Shown piece after piece: positions 12,309-24,300 of a stretch of 64,000 bases of DNA. This DNA is from Gordionus sp. m RMFG-2023 (lineage: Eukaryota > Nematomorpha > Gordioida > Chordodea > Parachordodidae), in assembly GCF_954871325.1 (NCBI RefSeq), contig NC_088777.1, forward strand, positions 40,029,366 through 40,093,365. Reading direction: 5' to 3'. Position numbers and translations under genes: made by a program. The notes under the pieces are model-generated. The model was not told the DNA's origin and did not search any database. It saw only the letters and a program-made list of their open reading frames with translations. The first letter of the stretch is position 1; each line of letters opens with the position of its first letter.

Positions 12309-15300
12309 CTTATTAATTTTTAGAGCATTTGTGTTGTTGGTTTAGGATAGCATAATAATTATTGACACTTATTAATAATGATGTTTATTAAATCAATATA
12401 ATACAGAAAGATTCAAAATCAATCAGTATAACTAATATCGATTCAAAATAGATAGACTGTACAACACCCCCCCCCCCCAACCTTATTTTTTCCTGATGAA
12501 ATCATATATTTAAAATTCATCGAGAAACATGTAAAATGTAAGATTTTTGGAACCAAAAAACAAAAGTTTAATGGCGGTGAAAGAGTATACATGGAACTCA
12601 ACGTTATAACTGAGCTATAATCTGTAAATATATATATTTTTAAAGAAATACACTCATGCGAAAATTTTATTAAAGATCTGCGAAGTGACCCGAACTACCA
12701 ATTTAAATTTTTTATCCTGTTTTTTCTGACCGGCCAGTATATTTACCTCCTCGGCCAGTAAAATATATTATGACAAGTTGTGCGGCATGGTTATTAATAA
12801 TTTTATATGAAGGATAAACTTGTATAATTATCAGTTTTTAAAACATTTCTATGAGGAGTTCGGCCCAGCCCGTAAAAATATTTTGTATAATTGTCCGGCC
12901 CAAAAATCTTCGCGTTTCGAGGCGGGCTAAGCCTAATTTCTATAAATCAGCTGAGTATATAACGTAACTGTTAATATTTAATAATTTTAAAGTAAGAAGT
13001 TATAATAAAGAAAAATCAAACCTTTCGGCTCCAGTGGCGCTCATGTATTCATTGTTTTCATTCTGTCCAATATCAGTACCAAGATTTTTGTTGTTTGCAG
13101 CAAGATTGTTGTTACCATTACCGTTTTGTGGTTCCGAACAGAAAGTTGTGCTACTCACGACTCCCACTTCCATATCCTCGGTACCGCTACTATCGTTAAA
13201 TTCGTCTTTGAGACCTTTGTTAGAAGTAATATTAGAAATAAATTTGCATTAAAATATGAGACACTCTTGAAATTTTAGATATTTTTTAACTTATCTAAAC
13301 TTTTGTCCTTTACCATTTTATAAATAAATCAATTAGATAATTATACAGTATGCACCGAACTCTCAGAACACAATTATGACAACTCATTCTTCTATATAAC
13401 TTTTGTATATAAATCTCGCATTTCTTATACTTGAAGACTAAAATTCCAGATCACAATACTCTGATCTAACTTTTCCTTGTATAAAACATAAATTGCGTAT
13501 AAAAATATTAGGCTTTATTATTATAAATTATAACACTAGATCATAACTTTGTTTTAATTGATTTTCATATAAACATCTTATAAAAAGATATATCTTATCC
13601 TTATAGACTGAACCTACAGATTACACCTCCTCATTATTATATTCAATTTGAGAGCCAAGCAAAAAAAAGACTCTTACAAGGGAAACTGTTGTTAGAGGTG
13701 TAATTGGCATTGATTGCTGATGAAGTCTTGTTGAGAGAAGATCTATTTGATCTCCTTGACGAGGAATTACGGTCATGAATTTTGTTGTTGGCATTAGAGC
13801 CCTCCAACGTTGATCTTCTGCCTACATTGATATGACTATTACGGTTAATTGCTCTCTTGTGTGAAGAGGAAAGGTGTTGGCTAGAAGATGATAAAGAGGA
13901 GGAGTTTGCTTTTTTGTTGGTGGTATGATGGTTGCTAGATATTTGACAGGTGTACACTTCATCGTCCATCAGATAATCGTTTACCTCGTCCATTTCGTTA
14001 AATTTGTCATATTTTTCGTCCATAAAGCTGTCCCTTAAATCTACGTCTTCTTCGAAATCTTCGTCACCCGCATTGCTCTGACAATAAAGACTACCCGTAC
14101 TACTGCTGCATCTATCGTCCCGCCATTTATCCAGACTCCTACGTCTTGCGTTCATAAAAAAATTACCAACCGTACTTAAATCTAGACCTAATTGTTGGGC
14201 TATGGTGCTTTGCATTTCTTTCGAGGGACGTTTAGTTTCTTTGAAAATCGCCTTAGATATTTTTAAAAAAATTTAGCTTTTTTTATTATATTTTATACCA
14301 TAATTAATTGTAAATAAAAATAATTTTATTATTAAGATTTTAACTTCTAATGTTCATTTTATACAAATGATGATAAAATATAGAAAACCTTGAAAACATT
14401 TTTACTCTTTTTGCAAAACAAAATAAATGCAAAATATTATAAAAAAGTAAAAAATAGTTTATTCACACTTGTAATGTTCGTCTTTGTATATCGGTAAATA
14501 CCAAGCGCGGTTTTTTATGACCATTACTACTATTACTGCTTTCAGATGAGGCTACATTAGGTGGTATGTTAAGTATTTGATGTTCAGGAATAGGCTCCGG
14601 TATGAAAGTTAACTTGTCTTCTTTCTTTTTCGAAACTATCGTTGATAATAAAATAGTTTAAGAGTGATGAAGGTAATCATGGGGGTCCCCCCTTTGCTAA
14701 ATTTTGCAAGTTTAGTATACTATATATAGCTAATAAAATGAGCTCATACATTTTTCCGCCACCTCTTGACGAAAAAACATGTCATTACAATAATTTAAAA
14801 AAATATGACCTGCAAAAAATCATGCATAAAACCCAATAGATTTTATAATGGAAAACTACATAAAAGTCTCCCTTTAGGAAAGTTTCCGACATGTCTATGA
14901 GTAATGTTGTTATTTAGATTAAAGAGAAAGAGATTATAAATATATCGACTTATTATCTCAAATAGTCCCCGAAGCTTCGAAATATTTAATGATGTGAGGG
15001 GGGGGGGTGAAGAGTATTAAATTTTTTTTGTTTAAATGATATATGGCTTTTTTTAGTCAAAAAGTATCAATTTTCAACATATGATGTCCTTTTCTAATCT
15101 TGTTCGCCTGGCTAAGAGATCACTTTGTTTTTTAAAAAAAGTCATGTGGAATGTGTTTAAAATAAGCTACTTTATTTATATCTTAGGTTATACTAATGAC
15201 TCTAGATTAACCAATCATTATAAAAGCATAATTATAGGAATTTTATAAATATTTTATATTATAATACTAGGAGTATTATTTTTCATTCAAATACAATAAT

Positions 15301-18300
15301 ACATAATTAAAAATAACAATGAATAATAATAATATATATTTTTGAAAACACTGAATAATTTTTTTTAATTATATAAAAAAAATGAGAGGGGAGGGGGGTA
15401 AATCGAAATCAGAACAAGGACGCGTTATCATTTTGTAACAAAAAAATCGTTTCTTTAATTGGAAAATACCATTATATTTTGTATTTTATATATTTTTTTG
15501 ATAAATAGAGATGGGTAAAATCATGAAAAACAGTAGGTTTAATTCAACTTTAGATAAAATAATTCTGGATTTAAGGTTGGTGTCTAAAATTTTTTAAAGG
15601 GCGTCCAAATTGCGCGCTAGCGTTTATTTTAAAGACGTGCCCATGCCTAGAGAACTGCACGGGCTGTCGGTAGCCCGACCCGACCCAAGCCTCGGGTCGG
15701 GTTCGGACATCAAAAAAAAATTTCTCGGGTTCGGGCTCGGGTCGGGTTGTAAAAGCTGTCCGACCCGAAAACCCGACCCGACCCGAAAATATATATAATA
15801 ATATTAATATCTTAAATAGTTAGTATAATTTATAATATTAATTATAAAATCATATTATTTAATATTTATCACATTTTAGGATTAAAATGTCAATCATATT
15901 AACATGTCATGTCATTATTAATTATTATTTTATAAACCTAACAACCGGATACCAAACTATTTTATTACTAAATTGTGTTTCTCGTAAATTACAAGATAAG
16001 ACATATTTTATGTAAGTTTTATTTATTATTTAACTAGCCTATACATTGTCTTTTTTAACATTTGTTTTAACCCTTCACTACAAAGGTAGAAAAAACTCCC
16101 TTAACTACAAAGGTGGGGTCTATTTTACCCCAAATTTTGATTAGATATATCTCAAAACATATTAAAAATTGAGATCTAAAATTTTGAGTATATATTTAAA
16201 AAATATTGGAGATAATAAATACAAAATCTTAGATTAATATTTACTTCCAAAAAAAAGTTAGACAAATTTTCCTAAAATTACTGAAATAAAATTTTCTTTT
16301 TCAGTACTTCCTTTAATTATTTTATTATCACTAAATAAAATTCAAAAAATTCAAATTTTATTAAATCAATGTTGAATAATGATAATTACATAAATTTTAT
16401 AAAAAAATATCATATATCAAAAAAAATATTAATCATCAAATATGTAAAATTATTAAAAAATAATAATGTAAATATATATCTTAATATTATTATTGAATAT
16501 TTTTTTCTTAAGAAACTACAGAGGTGGTAGATACGTTTTTGGACTTCTCTCTATGGGAGGCTGACAATGCGTATTCTGATGCTAACGCCGAAGTTGACGA
16601 GCTAAAAAAATATCTAGATCCGAAATTATGTGTTGATGACGATAATATTTTAAAATGGTGGAAAACAAACCATTATGAGTTTCCAAATTTAAGTATTTTA
16701 GCTCTTAAATTCCTGGCTATCCCTGCTTCGTCGGCTAGCAGTGAAAGGGCGTTTTCAGCTGCTGGTAGGGCCTTTGAGGAGAGAAGGACTCGTTTAAAGC
16801 CAGATAAACTGGACGCCTCTTTATTTATATATCATAATTATTCACTTTGTGATAATTTTGATAATGATATTGATGAGGTCAATATATAATATAATATGTT
16901 CATTATATTTTTTATATATTTATTAACTTTTACATCATATCTATATTCGCATAAATGATGCTTATTATATAATCGTTATAATTTTTAAATTCGCTTGTAT
17001 ATTAATCGTTTTATAATATTTTTTACAAATTTTAAAAATGCAACTTAATATATATCTTGAATAGATTATGGCCGTCAAATAAACTTTTATTTAAGGTGGC
17101 TGAACTGAATAAATACACATAAATTTTTTTTTGGTTATTATAATATCAAAACTTAAATTGCAAAATTTTATTCGGGTCGGGCTCGGGTCGGGTTGGATTA
17201 AAAAATGTGTTCTCGGACTCGGACAAAAAAAAATTTTAAATTCGGGCTCGGGTCGGGCTCGGGTTGCGAAAAAATTACTTTGCAGTTCTCTACCCATGCC
17301 TATTCAAATTAGGCTGTTAATTTTATATTTATTTTTTGTAAGTGCAACCAACAAAATAAAAATTTCTTCCAATTAAGAGAAATTTGCAAAATATATACCA
17401 ATTATAATATCCAAATCTTTACAAAATAATTACAATAGTATATATAAGGAGTTCCAAATAATTAATATTTTATTTAATAGAGATACCTAATTCAAACCAT
17501 GATCATTGTGCAACCTCCACAATAATATTTTTGATGTATGAATGCAAAAGGTTTAAGAATAAATGGCTTAAAATTTTATTGTGTCTGATTTAAGTCTTTA
17601 TAGCTCTTATATTAGCTACAATATAAATCAGAGACCTGCAAAGGTAACATTTGCACGACTCAGCCCGAATTCTTTTTCGGCCAGGCCCGGATTTTATATT
17701 TTCAGGCCCGGCGAGGTTAGGTCCAAAAATTTTCAGGTTATGCACGGATTTTTTTTTTTAATTTTCAGGTCCGGCCCGGATTTTTTTAAAATATATTATA
17801 TTTAATTTTTATAGCTTATAATGGCATATACGGCCCGGCTATATGTTAAAAAAAATTTTTACGATCGGCCCGGGTATATTTAATAAAATTAAAATACAGC
17901 CCGGGCCTGCAGGTCTCTGATATATATTAATATAAAAAATGATTACTAATATCTTGTATACAAGAAATAATGGCTATAAATAATCTGCGAAAACAAAACA
18001 GCCTGAATAAATTAAAATAAGAAGCGTATCATTTATGTTGTTTGCATCATGCTTAATATCGAAAATCATTTTTTAAAAAAAAAAATTAATTTCAGAAAAT
18101 ATATAAAAATATAAACAATAGTCTCAATTTCATTTTAAGAAAATTGTAAATCAAATTGGGAAAGTTTCCAATCATATTTGAAAGAGTGTTTTTTTTCTTT
18201 GATTGCAGATTTTTAAAAAAATGAAAGGAAAGATAAATTTCAAAACTTTTTAATATTAGTTTAAATTTTTTTTTATATAAAGTGTATATGTGGCATCTTG

Positions 18301-21300
18301 TGGATAAATTTACATAATATATTTTACACAAAACATTGATAAAACAAAATATAAATTAAATATTCAATTTGTTATAAGCCTAATATTAGCATAATTTTAA
18401 AGGCAACCCAAAACTCTATTATTACAAAATAAAGTTAAAATTAATTTTAATAAGTAATTCATTCAAACTTTAGACGAAAAAGAGTATTAATTTTTATAAA
18501 AATATCATATTTACTATACCTTATTATGCATTTTTTATGTTTTTAAGTATAATTTTCTAAAAATATAATCGATTTCTAATTATAAAGATTTTATAATGAC
18601 CTTTGTTTTAAATTCGCTTTTACTAAAATAATATTTAAAAAATAAAAATAACTTTTTATAAAAACAATCAAGAATTTGCTTTCCTTTAACTTTTTAAAAT
18701 ACTCTTAGAATTTTTGTTCTAGAATATTTTCTATATACAAATATTCACATTTTAAAGGGAAATGATGTCTGTCGTAAATAATTTCAAACTCTTTTCGCGT
18801 CCAGAACTTTAGATGGCTAAATATTTTTCGTTTCAAAGTGGTCAATATTAAAAAAAAATGCTTTAGTTCAACAAATAAATCAGCGTTTATATTTTTAAAA
18901 TCCTCATTTTTTTAAAATTTATTAAAAGAGAAGGAGCGTTAAGTTTAATAAAAGATAGAATAAAATGATAAATTTGAGGATTTCAGAATTTTGTAAAAAC
19001 TACGAGTGCATAAATTATATAGGGAGATAAGGCAAACGTCTATAATTTTTTTATCTTTAGAGCCAATTGTTTCAATTTTGTCAAGATTTTTATTTACACT
19101 AACTAACATATATTCACATAGTAGTGGGAGCTCCGTATTTAAAAGATATTGAGCAAAAACAACTTTTAAGCCCCTTTTCACCAACTTTTTTTAAAAATAT
19201 TTTTACTTTGAGGCAAAGGTACTTTCGAATTTTATAAGATTTATATGTCACATTTCACAATATCTAAGCTACGATTAGACTAGGTCTGGGGTTTCTGGCT
19301 CATTAGAGCCATATAAGCCAACTTATTAGAGGCATTAATTTCACAGGGCACCGACCCCACAAAATATTTTAAGTGTGTTATCTACCTATGAAATCTACCA
19401 ACTAAACCCTATTATGTTTACCAATTATTTTTGTAATGATCGCTCTAGAGATGCTACTATTTTGGATTGCGTTATTCCTGATAACCAAACCGCTAATTTA
19501 AGTTTCAAAACAACTTATGAGTATATAGCGGATTCACTATCTAAAGATAAGATAACAGACACTTCTGTCACTAATTTTAATGAATTAAATTTCCTATTTT
19601 ACTAAATCCATTTTATTTGTGACTTTATTGCAAAGACAATTTTCTTTAAATATTTATAAATTTGTTTTTATTTATTATTTTATTTAAATCAATATAAATA
19701 TAAATAAATAAAAACGTTTTGTAGGTTAAATTTGATAATTGTTATCTTACAAAAGGACTTGCCACCTTACCCAAGTTAGCGTAAATAGTAAAAAGCACGA
19801 ATTTTACTTACTCTTGTAATAAAAATGGGATGGCCCTGTTTTTAAATTTATTTTATAGTCTAATGACGAGGATACAGACAATGATAAAACTAATTTAATC
19901 ATAAAATAAAAGTAAAAGTTTATGACAAAACATCTTAAATATAACCCAGGTCTCCCCTACCTATCAGAGACCTTCAGAGCAGTAGCGTCACTAGGGGAGA
20001 GGTGCACAAGGACTTGAGTCCCCTGAAAAATTCCAAGAGCCTCCTAAAAATTTTGATTTTTTTTATACCAAAAAAATGTCAATTTGAAATTTTTATCAGT
20101 CATTTCTAAATATATTAGCTAAAAACATTCAGATAATTTTTTAAATTTTTTTTGAGTCCCATGAGATTGGAAAGGCTAGTGACGCCATTGTTTCATACAG
20201 AGGTCAAAATTTTAGGTCAGAACAGGATTTTTAAAAAAATTTCCGCCTGTTTTGGATTTTTAAAAAATATGGCCTGTCCTGAATATTATAAATTTTATAT
20301 TCGGGCTGAATTTTTAAAATTTTTATCTTTAACGACCTAATATTTTCACAATTGTCATTATTTTGTAATTTGTTTCAAAAAGTGAATTGAATATATATGA
20401 GCGATAAATAAAGGTTAAACCACCTCTTATATGATTTTCCAATATTTTTTAACTAATTAAAATTAATATATATGTATTATTTAAATTTATATTATTTTAA
20501 AATAGGAAATATTTGTAAACCAGATCCGGGGTTTTAAAATTCTACGACCAAACGGGCCTTTAGGTCTCTTTAATGTTATTACAAATTAACACTATACTAA
20601 TTAACATTATAAATAGAGAAAATAGGTCGAGAAAATTGATATATAAAAAAATCCATACGGGATAAATTTATTTATTAATATTTGTTTTTATTTAAACATC
20701 TGAAATTAATTAACCTAAAAAATAATATTGGATCTAAAAAGAGTTCAATATATTTTAGCAATAATATAATATATTTCAAAAATGTGTTTATACAATGGTA
20801 AAATTATAATATAATATTTAGTATTACAAAAAAAATTTTTAAATGATGGACTTTTCAAGGTAGATTGGTCTTTAAAATGAAATTTATCATGCTATTACTT
20901 CAACTAATTAATAATAAATATATTAGGATATAATTAATAATAAAAACTTTAAAACTTTTTAATAGTTTAGTAATAGCGCGCTATATAATTTTAGTTTTAA
21001 AGATTTGCTAAAAACCGGTGTCAATGAAACATAATAACCCTGCATTTTCTAAACCCCTATATCAGAGAGCTGCATGCTCGACCTGGCCCAGGTACACGGG
21101 TCGGGCCATATTTTATTTTTTTACTAATTGAACGGAATAAATTAAATCGGCATTATTAGCTATAAAATTAAAAATAAATGTAATATATTTTAAAAACATC
21201 CGGGCCGGGCCATCTCTGCCCTATATATTATATTTATAATAATATTTAATATAAATCATTCTATTTGATATGATAAAGTATGCTTATAATTTTTAAAAAT

Positions 21301-24300
21301 ATCGAAACAATTTGTTATATTATATAATTATTTTGATAAGTAGTCGCTAGACAAACTTGTCTAAAATATTTCTTATTACTCAAAACGCTTCTCTGAGCAT
21401 ATCTAAATATAAATTGCTTTTTTCGCAAGCTAAATTGTACAACTAGCGATAGAGCCAGGATAGAAATTCAAGAAAGTTAAAAATTAGTACGACGGGACAA
21501 TGTAAGACAGGGAAATAAAAAAATTATCAAAAAAGGTTCAAATATATCATATTTATCAATCATATAATTATACCTTTATTTCGAATCGTAATATCGTTCT
21601 TCCCAACAGCTAGAATTTTTATTTTATGTTAAAATGTTTATTGGCTAAATTAATCATTCAAAAGATTGTAATAAAAGTTATAATACCCATCAAAAGAATA
21701 TAGTGACTATGAAATCTAGAGCAAAAAGAAATCCAAAAGGATTAAATAGATTTTTTTAGGAACCAAATTAATTCCATACGCCCTTCTCTCTTAATAAAAG
21801 CTTGTAACAATATCTGCCACAAAAAAACATAGCATTGAATTTAAAATTTAAAGAGATTTAAATAGGCACACTGTTACTCCAAAATTTTTTGAAAAAGCAT
21901 AGTATAATAATATAAGTTCTTAAGAATTTTATGAGTCTAAAAAAATCGCAATAATACCCCCCCCCCCCACCATTCATACATCCAAATACATTAGATATCG
22001 TGTAGTATGGTATGGTTAAACTGAGTATTCAGTAAAAAAGAGTGTGATATATAAATATTTTAAATAAATGTAATATTTATGAATTTAATTTATAAACTGA
22101 TTTAAACTTGAAACATCCGTATTTTTCCTAGACTCAAATGAATTACATTAAGTAAACATTATTTGTTAAATAAACAAGAGCAATTTACTCCATTTAATAT
22201 CTATCATTTGAGTATCATTGTACGGAATTTTTTTTATAATAATCGTATCAGATAAAAGTTCACATTAACATAAGCAAGGTTAGTAATAAATACACAAGAA
22301 ATGATTTGGTTAATGGAATTATATTATTAGTGACATAATAATAATAATACTAAGACTCATTCCCACTTCTAGGCGAATGAAGAAGAAATTTATAACTCGT
22401 TATGCCAACTGATATGAAGTTTTAGACATTATTTTGATTCATCCAATTTATATTTAAGTTTTAAATAATTCATATATATTCCTCACAAGAATAAACATTA
22501 GAAAATGCATTTTGAATCGTATCAAAAATGCAAAATAAATTATTTATATAATAATAATTGAGGAGAGTCATTCTCATCTACAAATCTCGGTTTTCATTTA
22601 AAAAATTTTTTTTTGCTGCTTTTACAACTTTATCACAGGCGCGTACGCAGCGGGGGGGGCAGAAGGCAAACCCCCCCCCCTCCCCCCCCCAAGCCAAAAA
22701 ATACAGATACCGGTTTTTCAAAAATATTATTGTTTATATTAATTTATATTTGTTAATATTTATTCCTATCTCATATTAAATATATATTTAATTACATTTA
22801 TTATCACATTCAACACTGTTTATCAATTAATTTCGATTTCAAGTTTTCCGGCGTAATATTATCTTATTATTTTCAAATTTTTAGTGGAGTAATATTTATC
22901 TTCCATTTTCAAATTTCTAGTCAAATAATAATTATTCTGAAATTGTCCAACATGGAGAAAGAAATTGCAACCTTATCCAACGTGATAGAGTCTCCGCCAT
23001 CAAGCAGTAACAGCTTTTATGGAGTTAGAAGAGCCGATTATTTGCTATTACTGAAATATCACAATGGCCTGAAAGAAATATTTCCTCAGAAGCAAGAAAA
23101 TTATTGGATTCAATGCTTATTCCATATTTTTTTTCTCATTAGAATGTATTATTTAATTATACAACTATTTTATGTATTACTTTTCAAAAACATGACATTG
23201 ACTTGATTAAGAAGAAGAGATTAGTGGAGAGCATTTTATTAGAATTCAAAGAAATTAGGGCTAATGTTGATGAAGAATTTCATATTTTATATGTTATTGT
23301 TAAGTCAAAAAGAGCGTTTATCATTAAACTTAAACTATATTTAGAGGTTTCACACACAATCTGAGCAATTAACCTAATACGGAATAAAACGTTTATTTAT
23401 TGTGTATATTAATTAGGGAAATTGTTTCCTATCATAAGCCTGCGAGCTGCAGTCTTTTTTTACAAAAATATATAATATTTTAATTAATTTAAGGGTTCAA
23501 ATTAGACAGGTTTTACAGTATTAGCAAGCAAACGCTACGCTATTAAGAATTATCGATTTTTTTCTTATTCTTACCATTATAATTTTATTTTCCCTTATAT
23601 AGATATAATATAATAGTATATTATATAATTTTTTTTTTGCAATTTTATAAATTTACAGAATTTAATTTAATGCTTGCTTTTGCTAGTTGCCATTTTAAAC
23701 AAAAAAAATATAAAAAGTATTTAACGCAAATTTAGGGAAATTTTTAGATTTGTAGTTATTAAATTTAAGTATATATTATTAATAATACATTTTAAGCATA
23801 AAAAAGGAATTAAAACAAAAAATATAAATGTATACGATTCATAAGCGGGAGCGTGCAAAAAAAACGGGTCAATAAGGAAAGGAAATCTTTTTTTGCAATA
23901 TAATGATAGTATCTGTATCCGAGGACTGTAGAGGTAAAGTTTTAAAACTAGTAGGTCTGATGATATTTTTTCTATTTTCAAGCCTTGCTCGAATTTAAAT
24001 TTTACCGTATTTTATTTTTAAATTTTGATCATTTTAAGGTCCGACGCAGATTTTCAAAATGTGTTCATTTTAGATAATAGGCTGTATTTTGTAAACTGTT
24101 TTAGAGAGAAATTAAAACAATGAGCAGGAAAAAAAAATTTGTTCGTTTTATATGATTTTCCAATAATTGATATAATTTAAATTCGTTATATTTGATCCAG
24201 CCCACGTTTTGCGAGCCAGATATACGTGTGAATTGGATTCTAGGGATTTGTATATTAAACTAAACACCAGTGGCTTATAACGACCTAGTGGTGAAGAACG

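Larger units (their letters stand above)
15648..17292 (+). mobile_element. hAT DNA transposon, internally deleted, with perfect 8-bp TSD
   Basis: Ends TAGAGAACTGCA and TGCAGTTCTCTA are perfect inverted repeats, flanked on both sides by CCCATGCC (15640-15647 and 17293-17300). Subterminal CCCGACCC/GGGTCGGG arrays are inverted relative to each other. Inside is only the C-terminal part of a transposase (16524-16889). At 1645 bp it is too short for a full hAT transposase of 600 or more residues, so it is a deleted derivative. It lies in onecut intron 1. Confidence 0.93.

Noticed and set aside
13034-13252. 72-codon plus-strand frame
   Set aside because: Antisense to onecut exon 4, whose phase fits the gene model.
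16060-16510. piggyBac insertion with TTAA target
   Set aside because: The left motif is suggestive but no inverted right end was found; kept only as a weak repeat call.
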